Assembly (NCBI GenBank): GCA_001799225.1
Contig: MGTA01000235.1
Location: 1 to 18,150, forward strand
Reading direction: 5' to 3'
Length of the DNA: 18,150 bases
From: Deltaproteobacteria bacterium RIFOXYD12_FULL_50_9
GTDB lineage: Bacteria; Desulfobacterota; Desulfobulbia; Desulfobulbales; CALZHT01
The notes under the pieces were generated by a model. It saw only the letters and a program-made list of their open reading frames with translations. It did no database searches and was not told the DNA's origin. The stretch's first letter is position 1; each line of letters begins with the position of its first letter. Below, one piece after another: positions 1 through 8,220 of the stretch. The position numbers and the translations under genes were made by a program.

Positions 1-3000
1 GGCATGGAGATCAAATTCGATGCCTCCGGTTCGTTCCACACGGATTCGAGCCGCCATATCGTCAAGTATGAGTGGGATTTTGACGGGGACGGCACCTATG
101 ATTTCACTACCACGGATCCGGCCGACCCCAACGCGGTTTATACCTATGCCGACCCGAATCCCGCAGTAGAGGGTGACCCGGCTCAGGTCGTTACCGCCCG
201 CCTGCGGGTGACTGACGACAATGAACCGCCGCAGACCGATATCGACACCCGGGAGATCACGGTTGCCGAGCCGCCCCATATACCGTTTGCCCGGCCGGGC
301 GGACCGTATAAGGCGACGGTAGGCATACCGTTTACCCTGGATGGCAGTCGCTCATTTGATATTGATGCCGGCGATTCGATTACCACCTACCAGTGGGATC
401 TCGACAACGACGGCGTCTGGTTCGACAACTTTGAAAGCGATACCAGCCAGTCGATCATCACCTATACCTATAACACCGCCGGGGTCTACAGCATAGGTCT
501 GCAGGTCTGGGATCTAGGTGCCTTTGACCCGATCGGTTGCACTCCGCGCGTTGATTGTATCCCGAGCAAGTCGGAACCGGCGTTCACCACCGTGACCGTA
601 GAGGATAATCTGCCGCCGGTTGCCAATGCCGGTGGACCATACACGGTTGACGAAGGTACGGTATTCAACCTGGACGGCAGCCTCTCCAGCGATCCGAATG
701 GTGATCTCCTGACCTACCAGTGGGATCTGGACAATGACGGCCTGTTTGATGACGCCACCGGTGTACCGGTTGCCTACCAGTTCGCCGACAATGGCGACTA
801 TACAGTGGGCCTGCTGGTCAGCGACTCACTGCTCACTGGCGGCACGACAACAACGGTTCATGTCAATAATGTCGCGCCGACGGTCAGCGTCGGCGATGAC
901 CAGCATGTCAATGAAGGGGATGCGGTCTATTTCAACGGTTCGTTCAGCGATCCGGGCGTCAATGACACCCACATGATCAGTTGGGACTTTGGTGACGGCT
1001 CTGCTGCAGTAACCGGGACCCTGACTCCGAGCCATGTCTATGCCGATAACGGGACCTACACCGTCACTCTGACGGTTACCGACAAAGATGGCGGGGTAGG
1101 CAGCGACACCCTGATTGTCACGGTTCACAATATGGCGCCGGTGGTAGACGCCGGGGCTAATAAGGGTGTCAACGAAGGTGCCACTGTGAATTTCAGCGGC
1201 TCGTTCACGGAGGCCGGTTCTGCCGACACCCATACGATGAGCTGGGACTTCGGCGACGGCTCTGCTCCGGTTACCGGCACCTTGACCCCGCAGCATGTCT
1301 ATGTTGACAACGGGACCTACACCGTCATCCTGACGGTTTGGGATGATGAGGGCGACTCCGGTAACGACACACTGGTCGTCACGGTCAGCAATGTAGCGCC
1401 GGTGGTCAACGCCGGTGCTGACCAAGGTGTCAACGAAGGAGCAACGGTGAACTTCAGTGGCTCCTTTACGGATGTCGGCACCGCCGATACCCATACCACA
1501 GCCTGGACCTTCGGTGATGGTTCCGGTACGACGCATGGCACCCTGACCCCGTCCCATGTCTATGCCGATAATGGGACCTACACGGTTACCCTGACGGTCA
1601 CTGATAAGGATGGCGGTGTAACCGCCGACACCCTGACCGTCACGGTTGGCAATGTGGCGCCGGAGGTCAATGCCGGAGCTGATCAGAGTGTTGACGAAGG
1701 TGGTACGGTGAATTTCAATGGTTCCTTTACGGATGTCGGCACTGTCGACACCCATACAGTAAGCTGGAACTTTGGTGACGGCTCTGCTGCGGTTACCGGC
1801 ACCCTGACGCCGTCCCATGTCTATGCCGATAACGGGACCTACACGGTCACCCTGACGGTTACCGATGATGATGGCGGGTCAGGTTCTGATACACTAACCG
1901 TTACAGCCAGGAATATGGCTCCGACGGTCAATGCCGGGCCGGATCAGTTGGTAGATCAAGGGGTAGCGGTAATCTTTGCCGGTTCATTTAAGGATCCCGG
2001 CACTGCTGATACTCATACAATGGCCTGGACTTTTGGTGACGGCGGGACTGCCTCCGGTACCTTGACTCCAAGCCATACCTTTACCGCCAATGGGATCTTT
2101 ACCGTGACCTTGACGGTGACTGATGATGATGGCGGGTTCGGATCTGACAGCCTGGTTGTCGAGGTAAAAGCAACCACTCCGCCCACCGGCACCATCCTGA
2201 TTAACAACGGGGCAGAGGCCACCAACACCACTGCCGTGACCTTGAATCTTTCGGCCACGGATAACGGGGGCAGCGGACTGAGTGCGATGCACTTCAGGAA
2301 TGGCGACAATAGGATCTGGAGCGAATGGGAGCCGTACAACAGGACCAAAGCCTGGACATTGAGCGAAGGAGCGGGCACCAAAAACGTTTTAGTTCAGGTC
2401 AAGGACAATGCCGGCAATATCTCGGACGCTAATCCGGACAAAGCTGGTAATCAATCATACAAGGACAGTATCATCTATGATCCTATTGCCCCGACCGGCA
2501 CCATCCTGATTAACAACGGGGCTGAGACCACCACCACCACAGCTGTGACCTTGAATCTGACAGCCACGGATACCGGTGGCAGCGGGCTCGGTGCGATGCG
2601 GCTCCGGAATTTTGACGTCAATACCTGGGGTGAGTGGGAGCCGTACAATAGTACCAAAGCCTGGACCTTGAGCGAAGGAGCGGGCAACAAGAACGTTTTA
2701 GTCCAGTTTAAGGACGCAGCCGGTAATATCTCGGATGCAGGTCCGAATGCTGTGGGTTACCAGCCATACAAGGACAGTATCATCTATGATCCTAGTGCCC
2801 CGACCGGTACCATCCTGATTAACAACGGGGCTGAGACCACTACAACCACTGCCGTGACCTTGAATCTTTTGGCCACGGATACCGGTGGCAGCGGACTCAG
2901 TATGATGCGGCTCCGGAATTTTGACGTCAATACCTGGAGCGAGTGGGAGCCGTACAACAGGACCAAAACCTGGATCTTGAGCGAAGGAGCGGGCAACAAG

Positions 3001-4035
3001 ACCGTTTTAGTCCAGTTCAAGGACGCAGCCGGAAATATCTCGGACGCAGGTCCGAATGCCGGAGGCTACCAGGCATACAAGGACAGTATTATTTTTGATC
3101 CAATTGCCCCAACCGGCACCATCCTGATTAACAACGGGGCTGAGACCACCACAACCACTGCCGTGACCCTGAATCTTTTGGCCACGGATACCGGTGGCAG
3201 CGGACTCAGTATGATGCGGTTCCGGAATTTCGACGTCAATACCTGGAGCGAGTGGGAGCCGTACAACCGGACCAAAGCCTGGACCTTGAGCGAAGGAGCG
3301 GGCAACAAGACCGTTTTAGCCCAGTTCAAGGACGCAGCCGGTAATATCTCGGACGCAGGTCCGAATGCCGGAGGCTACCAGGCATACAAGGACAGTATTA
3401 TCTTTGATCCAATTGCCCCGACCGGCACCATCCTGATTAACAACGGGGATGAGACCACCACCACCACTGCCGTGACCTTGAATCTTTCGGCCACGGATAC
3501 CGGTGGCAGCGGACTCAGTATGATGCGGCTCCGGAATTTCGACGTCAAGACCTGGGGCGAGTGGGAGCCTTACAACAGGACCAAAACCTGGACCTTGAGC
3601 GAAGGAGCGGGCAACAAGACCGTTTTAGTCCAGTTCAAGGACGGCGCCGGAAATATCTCGGACGCAGGTCCGAATGCCGGAGGCTATCAGCCATACAAGG
3701 ACAGTATCATCTATGATCCTATTGCCCCGACCGGCACCATCCTGATTAACAACGGGGCTGAGACCACTACCACCAAAGTCGTGACCTTGAATCTTTTGGC
3801 CACGGATACCGGTGGCAGCGGACTCAGTATGATGCGGTTCCGGAATAACGATCTCAATACCTGGAGCGCCTGGGAGCCTTACCATAGGATCAAGAAGGCC
3901 TGGTTATTGAGCGAAGGAGCTGGCGTCAAGACGGTTTTGGCCCAGTTCAAGGACGCAGCCGGCAACATTTCGGACGCTAATCCGAATACAGTTGGCGAGC
4001 AGCCATACAGGGACAATATCGTGTTCACACCGTAA
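1..4035 (+). CDS. PKD and Ig-like repeat surface protein, 5'-partial
   Basis: The frame is open from the first base and the protein starts in the middle of a PKD strand (FDASGS), so the true N-terminus, with any signal peptide, lies upstream. Numbering from the ATG at 4, the 1343 visible residues hold eight PKD domains: three divergent ones (about 1-91, 92-206, 207-292) with WDFDGDG or WDLDNDG cores, then five regular 87-residue ones (293-726) with WDFGDGS-type cores and a YTVTLTVTD strand. Six repeats of about 103 residues follow (728-1343), each with TGTILINNG, a Thr run, VTLNL-ATD, a TW-EWEPY aromatic patch and QFKDAAGNISD. These are Ig-like modules typical of large exported proteins of Deltaproteobacteria. 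There is no PEP-CTERM, LPXTG or other C-terminal anchor; the protein ends at the last repeat. A role in adhesion or polysaccharide binding is inferred from PKD proteins generally. The first visible PKD domains resemble those of the 5434-8106 protein, so the missing N-terminus may carry the same toroid domain. Confidence 0.9.
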   Translation, partial: GMEIKFDASGSFHTDSSRHIVKYEWDFDGDGTYDFTTTDPADPNAVYTYADPNPAVEGDPAQVVTARLRVTDDNEPPQTDIDTREITVAEPPHIPFARPGGPYKATVGIPFTLDGSRSFDIDAGDSITTYQWDLDNDGVWFDNFESDTSQSIITYTYNTAGVYSIGLQVWDLGAFDPIGCTPRVDCIPSKSEPAFTTVTVEDNLPPVANAGGPYTVDEGTVFNLDGSLSSDPNGDLLTYQWDLDNDGLFDDATGVPVAYQFADNGDYTVGLLVSDSLLTGGTTTTVHVNNVAPTVSVGDDQHVNEGDAVYFNGSFSDPGVNDTHMISWDFGDGSAAVTGTLTPSHVYADNGTYTVTLTVTDKDGGVGSDTLIVTVHNMAPVVDAGANKGVNEGATVNFSGSFTEAGSADTHTMSWDFGDGSAPVTGTLTPQHVYVDNGTYTVILTVWDDEGDSGNDTLVVTVSNVAPVVNAGADQGVNEGATVNFSGSFTDVGTADTHTTAWTFGDGSGTTHGTLTPSHVYADNGTYTVTLTVTDKDGGVTADTLTVTVGNVAPEVNAGADQSVDEGGTVNFNGSFTDVGTVDTHTVSWNFGDGSAAVTGTLTPSHVYADNGTYTVTLTVTDDDGGSGSDTLTVTARNMAPTVNAGPDQLVDQGVAVIFAGSFKDPGTADTHTMAWTFGDGGTASGTLTPSHTFTANGIFTVTLTVTDDDGGFGSDSLVVEVKATTPPTGTILINNGAEATNTTAVTLNLSATDNGGSGLSAMHFRNGDNRIWSEWEPYNRTKAWTLSEGAGTKNVLVQVKDNAGNISDANPDKAGNQSYKDSIIYDPIAPTGTILINNGAETTTTTAVTLNLTATDTGGSGLGAMRLRNFDVNTWGEWEPYNSTKAWTLSEGAGNKNVLVQFKDAAGNISDAGPNAVGYQPYKDSIIYDPSAPTGTILINNGAETTTTTAVTLNLLATDTGGSGLSMMRLRNFDVNTWSEWEPYNRTKTWILSEGAGNKTVLVQFKDAAGNISDAGPNAGGYQAYKDSIIFDPIAPTGTILINNGAETTTTTAVTLNLLATDTGGSGLSMMRFRNFDVNTWSEWEPYNRTKAWTLSEGAGNKTVLAQFKDAAGNISDAGPNAGGYQAYKDSIIFDPIAPTGTILINNGDETTTTTAVTLNLSATDTGGSGLSMMRLRNFDVKTWGEWEPYNRTKTWTLSEGAGNKTVLVQFKDGAGNISDAGPNAGGYQPYKDSIIYDPIAPTGTILINNGAETTTTKVVTLNLLATDTGGSGLSMMRFRNNDLNTWSAWEPYHRIKKAWLLSEGAGVKTVLAQFKDAAGNISDANPNTVGEQPYRDNIVFTP
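874..2175 (+). repeat. Five tandem 261-bp PKD-coding repeats
   Basis: The GCNCCG codon pair that closes each PKD domain (Ala-Pro) recurs at 874, 1135, 1396, 1657 and 1918, which is exactly 261 bp (87 codons) each time; the fifth unit is one codon shorter. The units share long stretches of DNA, such as the region encoding HVYADNGTYTVTLTV, so they arose by in-frame duplication. They are more diverged from each other than the downstream 309-bp units, which suggests an older array. Confidence 0.9.
2185..4035 (+). repeat. Six tandem 309-bp Ig-like coding repeats
   Basis: The sequence ACCGGYACCATCCTGATTAA recurs at 2185, 2494, 2803, 3112, 3421 and 3730, an exact period of 309 bp (103 codons). Units 3 and 4 differ at only about four of 103 residues, and unit 5 is nearly as close. 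Units 1 and 6, at the edges, are the most diverged; unit 6 has an extra Lys codon and a different C-terminus. Conserved inner units with diverged outer units are what unequal crossing-over or gene conversion produces. Confidence 0.93.
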
Positions 4036-4052
4036 TTCAACATTCAACATTA

Positions 4053-4097
4053 CAAAACAAAACCCCCGCCGCTGACCCCGGCGGGGGTTTTGTTTTG
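4053..4097 (+). terminator. Perfect 18-bp-stem intrinsic terminator, bidirectional form
   Basis: The left arm CAAAACAAAACCCCCGCC (4053-4070) is perfectly complementary to 4080-4097, with a 9-nt loop. The stem has a GC-rich core flanked by A-rich and T-rich outer parts, so it could stop transcription from either side. It lies 17 bp after the stop codon of the repeat-protein gene and separates it from the next operon. Confidence 0.93.
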
Positions 4098-4113
4098 CCC
4101 GGCATTGATGCCT

Positions 4114-4155
4114 ATGCTCGCCGGAATTTCGACGATAACAGTTGGGCGAGTCCCC
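4114..4155 (+). pseudogene. Decayed fragment of the 309-bp Ig-like repeat unit
   Basis: CCGGAATTTCGACG at 4121-4134 is identical to the part of the repeat that encodes RNFD (for example 3531-3544). It is followed at nearly the same spacing by GGGCGAGT, matching the part that encodes WGEW. The local translation RRNFDDNSWAS corresponds to LRNFDVNTWSEW. The fragment lies beyond the stop codon and terminator and has no start signal of its own, so it is read as a relic of a lost repeat copy or a recombination by-product. The similarity is short and could be partly chance. Confidence 0.55.
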
Positions 4156-4554
4156 CCCCGAATGCATCCTTTCTGAACTCAAAGACCACGGCCCTGAATA
4201 TTTTTCCGGAAAATTGGAAAAATAATGTGGGTATTGTTGTTGGTAGTATTGTCCTCTATATTAAGGTAGTTATGATAAGGTGCTTAACCTTGTAAGGGTC
4301 AGGGTGTCCACAAATCTGAACAAATAGTATTCCGAGGAAAACGATATATTTTTATAATAATTTCAGTATATTACTCAATCATCAACAAGTGATGGGCAAG
4401 TTTGCAATACCACAATACCGGATTTCTCCGGAAAAGTTACTGACAGAGCGCCTAAATTTCCCCCTGCTTTATTGTCCAAACAGCATTCGTTGTTAATATT
4501 AAAACTAATAAAAATAATTAGTTAAGCTTGTCATGCAAGATGTTGTTAGTTGTT
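4156..4554. other. AT-rich intergenic region upstream of the sigma-54 promoter
   Basis: No convincing coding sequence is present. The stretch is clearly more AT-rich than its surroundings. It contains a TTTTCCGGAAAA palindrome (4202-4213) and a 7-bp inverted repeat AACTAAT/ATTAGTT (4503-4509 and 4517-4523) about 30 bp upstream of the -24 element. Such a gap is the expected place for enhancer-binding-protein sites and an IHF bend ahead of a sigma-54 promoter. No particular operator could be identified with confidence. Confidence 0.5.
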
Positions 4555-4570
4555 TGGCATGCTATTTGCT
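4555..4570 (+). promoter_or_regulatory. Sigma-54 (RpoN) -24/-12 promoter
   Basis: TGGCATGCTATTTGCT matches the RpoN consensus TGGCACG-N4-TTGCW, with only C to T in the -24 block. The invariant GG (4556-4557) and GC (4568-4569) are separated by exactly 10 nt, as the family requires. The predicted transcription start is near 4581, giving a leader of about 100 nt before the PEP-CTERM start codon. An enhancer-binding activator must act on it; none is encoded in the window. PrsK/PrsR with RpoN is the known precedent for PEP-CTERM genes. Confidence 0.83.
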
Positions 4571-4680
4571 TAAATCTACCTAAGATTGTTTAGTTTTTTG
4601 GCGGGCAATGCCGCTCATTGTTCAACATCACTGAAAAAACAGATTATTATATAGTAACCAACTGTAATGGGAGGAAGTTT

Positions 4681-5364
4681 ATGAAGATGAAACAGTACAA
4701 AACTGGAATTTTGGCTCTTCTGTTAGTAGCTGCCGGGACCACTCAGGCGGTTGCGGGTCAGATGAACGTATGGGAGTGGGCCTATAATATTGACGGGATT
4801 ACTACTGCAGGAGATCCTAGTGTTTTTCCCGCGGGTGGCACTGGTCTTGGTTCTGTGTCGACCAACATTTCCGGCCAGGGCTCTCATAAAGTTATCTTCT
4901 ATATGGATTACGAGATTGATGAGGATGATAATACTTATTTCAACGAGTTTGGTTCAAGTTCCGGCATAACGGCAGGTGGCCAGTCCTGGGAGATCGATGA
5001 ACCGGGGTTTGTCTATGGTGATATTTATGCCCACCTGATATCCGGGGTCCTGGATAATTCCAACGGTGTACCGAGCAGCGCACCTGACGATGTCGCCATC
5101 GCTATGGGATGGGATTTTACCCTGCTTGCCGGTCAATCAGCAGTTATTGATCTGCTTATTTCGGATACTGCCCCATCAAGCGGCTTCTACCTCACGCAAA
5201 CAGACCCTGACAGTCAATATTCTATATATTTTTCAAGTTATCTTACCAGAAAAGGCGGAGAGCCTGATCAGAATCCAGTTCCCGAACCGGCGACCATGCT
5301 GCTGATGGGCAGCGGTCTTGTCGGCCTCTATGCTGCCAGAAGGAAGAAAGGGCAGAAAGCCTGA
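4681..5364 (+). CDS. PEP-CTERM sorting domain-containing protein
   Basis: This is an exported protein of 227 residues with an N-terminal signal peptide (MKMKQYK, a hydrophobic run, then a probable cut near AVAG/Q) and a C-terminal PEP-CTERM tripartite signal at about 200-227: VPEPATMLL, a short hydrophobic helix (MGSGLVGLYAA) and a basic tail (RRKKGQK). In this family an exosortase recognises and cleaves the tail while the protein is delivered to the surface or exopolysaccharide; no exosortase gene is in the window. The middle part is acidic, aromatic and low in Lys/Arg, with no recognised enzyme motif, as is usual for PEP-CTERM proteins. The ATG at 4681 is preferred because GGGAGG (4669-4674) precedes it and the signal peptide begins there; an upstream TTG at 4618 would add a non-signal extension. 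It is the first gene after the sigma-54 promoter. Confidence 0.93.
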   Translation: MKMKQYKTGILALLLVAAGTTQAVAGQMNVWEWAYNIDGITTAGDPSVFPAGGTGLGSVSTNISGQGSHKVIFYMDYEIDEDDNTYFNEFGSSSGITAGGQSWEIDEPGFVYGDIYAHLISGVLDNSNGVPSSAPDDVAIAMGWDFTLLAGQSAVIDLLISDTAPSSGFYLTQTDPDSQYSIYFSSYLTRKGGEPDQNPVPEPATMLLMGSGLVGLYAARRKKGQKA

Positions 5365-5433
5365 ACCGGACAGATGAATCTTAGGCGAATTTCAACACCC
5401 TTTATATACAGAATCAACTTGGGAGAAAGGATC

Positions 5434-8106
5434 ATGAGAATGAATAAAAAATATATCACGGCCGTTTTGGGCGGTGCTTTTCTGCTGGCCTCGGCAGCCT
5501 CGGCCTCGGCAGCGGTAACCAAGGTCCGTTGTGTGGTGTGGCAGGGTGACGCTGCCAAGTACCACACGGCCATCAGCACTAAGAGCACCCGATTGAAGGC
5601 CGTCATAGACACGGACAACACCAACCAGATCTGGTACCGTTGGGTCTATGGCGATGGCACGAATTCAGGAATTACCGGTACAGCCCTTTCCGGTAAAAAG
5701 CAGTACAAGATCTCTATTGATAAGACCTACACTGCTTCCGCCGGCACGCCGTTCACCGCCATACTCCAGGTAGACGCCACCAGCAGTGCCATGACCAACG
5801 TGATCGAAGATACCTACCTTGTCAAAATCGAGACCAATGACCTGAACGCCCAGATCAATATCGCTATCGACAATGGCCTGTGGTATTTGTTCACCAACAA
5901 TCTTCGGCGCGGGGGGAGTGGTAGCTATGAGAACTATGTTCAGACCTATGATGATTCCGACGCCATGGCCTGGCTGCAAACCAGCCATGTCATGGCGCTT
6001 GCCTCGCCAACTGCCTCAGCTGTTCACGCCTTTGGCATTAACAGCCACAAAATTGACGGCAATGTCAACGAGGACCCGTATATCGAGGCAGTCAAGCTGG
6101 GCATGAACTATTTGGTGAAAGGCTATAATAATTCTACCGGCAACCCAATTCTCAATGCTGTGGCGATTGGCACGCAGACCCATCTCGGAGTAGCCGACAA
6201 CCCTGAAGCCGGACAGACTTCAGCGAATGGTTATGGAGTCCAGGTCTATGACTGGGGTTGTCAGCGCCCCATCTATCAGGGCGGCCAGATCATGGACGCC
6301 ATCATCTCCGCTGGGGTACAACCCTCTGACCTGACTGGCAGAGATTTCACCAAGACCAACAAACCAATGACTGTTGACCATGACTGGACCTATGGCGAAC
6401 TACTGCAGGATATGGCTGATATGTATGCCTGGGGACAATCGGATGACACATGGAATAATGGTACGAAAACCGTCACCTTGGGTTCATGGTGGTACGGTTG
6501 GAACTCTTCGAGCGGTGACAACTCAGCCAGCCAGTGGGCGGCCATCGGTTTGATGCCGGCCCAGGATATTCCCTGGAATGTTAAGGTGCCCCAGTGGGTT
6601 AAAGATTATAATGGCAATTGGCTACAACGCAGTATGGTAAATACGAACACAACTCACGGCTATTTTGTCTACAACCTTTCAAATTGCGCCGGCGATTCCT
6701 GCTTCCAGACTACTACCTCCGGATTGGGACAAATGGCTTTTGTCGGTCAGACAGGTTATGACGACCCGGCTACCCCTGCTGACGAACGGGATGACAAGTG
6801 GAAGCGTGGCCAGCTCTATATCGCCGACAACTGGTACAGTTTTTTGCATAACGGATCAAGTTGGGGCGGCCCGATGACATACGGCTGGTACTCTTTTGCC
6901 AAGGCTATGCGCCTGGCACGACCGAATGCGATTACAAATATTCAGAAATCTTACGCCGCTCCCAACAATACCCCTTTTGATTGGTACTATGGGGATTCGG
7001 CTGCGACGACCTGTACTAATAACACCGATTGCCGTAAGGGCCTGGCTCGCCGCATCGTGGATATTCAGAATGCTGCCGGGTATTGGACCGGCAACCTCTC
7101 GAACGAGCCACTGACCACCGCTTGGATGGTCATCACCCTTAAACCGGCCCTGTTTGCCGCGTCGCCGACCGCCTGCTATGAATACAATCCCAAGTCGACC
7201 TATTCAGGCGACACCGTTACCTTCAATCCTTCCTGCTCCGGCCATTCGGAAACCGGCAAAACCATTGCCAATCTGACTAATTTTGAGTGGGACTGGGACA
7301 ACGATGGCGTCTATGACGAGAGCACTTCTACTCCAGCCAACGCTACCCATATGTTCACCTGTGCTACACTGCCGTGTACTTATACCGTAACCCTCAGGGT
7401 GTCCGACGATGTAGTTCCGCCGCTCACTGCCACGGTTAAGCAGACTGTTATGATCACCAACCCGCCGCATCCGCCTTCTGCCAAAATCGGTGGACCTTAT
7501 ATCACCTCGCTCTGTACCGGCGACACTCTGATTCTTGACGGCTCAGGTTCCACTGATCCCAATGAAGGAACGTATCAGGCCGGTTGTACTACCTGCCCGA
7601 ATGATACGGTTACCGCCTGGAACTGGGATCTGGTTGCGCCGCTTACAGACTTTGTTGACAAGTCGGGTAAGACGGTCACCATGACCAGTCCATTTGTCGG
7701 CGATCTCACCACTGCCGGGGTCAAGAGCATCGGCCTGCGGGTGGCCGACAATACCGCCCTTGCCTTCCCGGGAAGCGGCCAGCCAAACCTGACCGACGAT
7801 GATTTCGGTAGCGTCACGGTATATCCTGCCGCCGCCTGCAACATTGCTGCCCGGCCCAAGGCCATTTCCGAAACATCGGTCAAGATCCAACTGTATTGGA
7901 CCAAGGTGGTCGGTGTAAGATATGATATCTATCGCAGCGGTGTCGGTCCGAATACCGGCTTCACTCGTATTGCTTACAACATAATCGCACCTTACGGGAC
8001 GTTCCTTGACCGGAGCGTAAAAATGAACAAAGACTATTGGTACCGGGTGATGCCGAACAATGGTGGGGCATCAAAGGCGGTCAAGGCTAAGGCCGTACTG
8101 CGGTAA
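5434..8106 (+). CDS. Secreted PKD protein with probable alpha/alpha-toroid domain
   Basis: This 890-residue protein begins with a signal peptide (MRMNKKY, hydrophobic run, ASASA/A cut near residue 27). Visible parts in order are: a PKD-like domain (about 28-138, WVYGDGTNSG core); a Trp/Tyr/Gly-rich helical region (about 139-572) with repeated AWLQTSH, AIGLMPAQ, GLGQMAF and AWMVITL helices, resembling the prenyltransferase/squalene-cyclase alpha/alpha toroid; two Cys-containing PKD domains (about 577-678 with WDWDNDGVYD, and 679-799 with a NWDL core); and a C-terminal Fn3-like domain (802-890, YDIYRSG, YWYRVMPNNGG). I see no catalytic DxDD motif, so enzyme activity is doubtful and a glycan-binding or structural role is equally possible. 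The start at 5434 follows GGGAGAAAGG (5421-5430) and gives a proper signal peptide. It lies 69 bp after the PEP-CTERM gene with no terminator between, so it is probably co-transcribed from the sigma-54 promoter. Confidence 0.85.
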   Translation: MRMNKKYITAVLGGAFLLASAASASAAVTKVRCVVWQGDAAKYHTAISTKSTRLKAVIDTDNTNQIWYRWVYGDGTNSGITGTALSGKKQYKISIDKTYTASAGTPFTAILQVDATSSAMTNVIEDTYLVKIETNDLNAQINIAIDNGLWYLFTNNLRRGGSGSYENYVQTYDDSDAMAWLQTSHVMALASPTASAVHAFGINSHKIDGNVNEDPYIEAVKLGMNYLVKGYNNSTGNPILNAVAIGTQTHLGVADNPEAGQTSANGYGVQVYDWGCQRPIYQGGQIMDAIISAGVQPSDLTGRDFTKTNKPMTVDHDWTYGELLQDMADMYAWGQSDDTWNNGTKTVTLGSWWYGWNSSSGDNSASQWAAIGLMPAQDIPWNVKVPQWVKDYNGNWLQRSMVNTNTTHGYFVYNLSNCAGDSCFQTTTSGLGQMAFVGQTGYDDPATPADERDDKWKRGQLYIADNWYSFLHNGSSWGGPMTYGWYSFAKAMRLARPNAITNIQKSYAAPNNTPFDWYYGDSAATTCTNNTDCRKGLARRIVDIQNAAGYWTGNLSNEPLTTAWMVITLKPALFAASPTACYEYNPKSTYSGDTVTFNPSCSGHSETGKTIANLTNFEWDWDNDGVYDESTSTPANATHMFTCATLPCTYTVTLRVSDDVVPPLTATVKQTVMITNPPHPPSAKIGGPYITSLCTGDTLILDGSGSTDPNEGTYQAGCTTCPNDTVTAWNWDLVAPLTDFVDKSGKTVTMTSPFVGDLTTAGVKSIGLRVADNTALAFPGSGQPNLTDDDFGSVTVYPAAACNIAARPKAISETSVKIQLYWTKVVGVRYDIYRSGVGPNTGFTRIAYNIIAPYGTFLDRSVKMNKDYWYRVMPNNGGASKAVKAKAVLR

Positions 8107-8145
8107 CCAGTAAAAAAATAGCTTGATCTTTCTGGCTATAATCGA

Positions 8146-8170
8146 GGCCGGCGGTTGCAAACCGCCGGCC
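8146..8170 (+). terminator. Intrinsic terminator after the PEP-CTERM/PKD operon
   Basis: GGCCGGCGGTT (8146-8156) and AACCGCCGGCC (8160-8170) form a perfect 11-bp GC-rich stem with a GCA loop, followed directly by TTTTGTGTT. It lies 40 bp downstream of the PKD gene stop codon. Confidence 0.92.
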
Positions 8171-8220
8171 TTTTGTGTTATTGAATAGAGAAATAATCAG
8201 CGCCGCATGGAGAGAAAAGG

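Noticed and set aside
826..1818. 330-codon open frame on the minus strand
   Set aside because: It lies antisense to the PKD array. The repeat periodicity keeps the antisense frame open in every unit; there is no ribosome binding site or recognisable protein.
2185..4035. Regular repeats considered as a CRISPR-like array
   Set aside because: The period is 309 bp with a continuous reading frame and no spacer variation; it is a protein-coding tandem repeat.
4095..4295. 66-codon plus-strand frame after the terminator
   Set aside because: It has no ribosome binding site, begins inside the terminator arm and holds only the decayed repeat fragment; the rest is AT-rich non-coding sequence.
4376..4394. 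Possible IHF site in the gap before the sigma-54 promoter
   Set aside because: CATCAACAAGTGA has a mismatch to the IHF core, and such matches are frequent by chance in AT-rich DNA.
8132..8148. CTGGCTATAATCGAGGC as a second sigma-54 promoter
   Set aside because: The -12 block has GAGG instead of TTGC, so the invariant GC is not at the required spacing.
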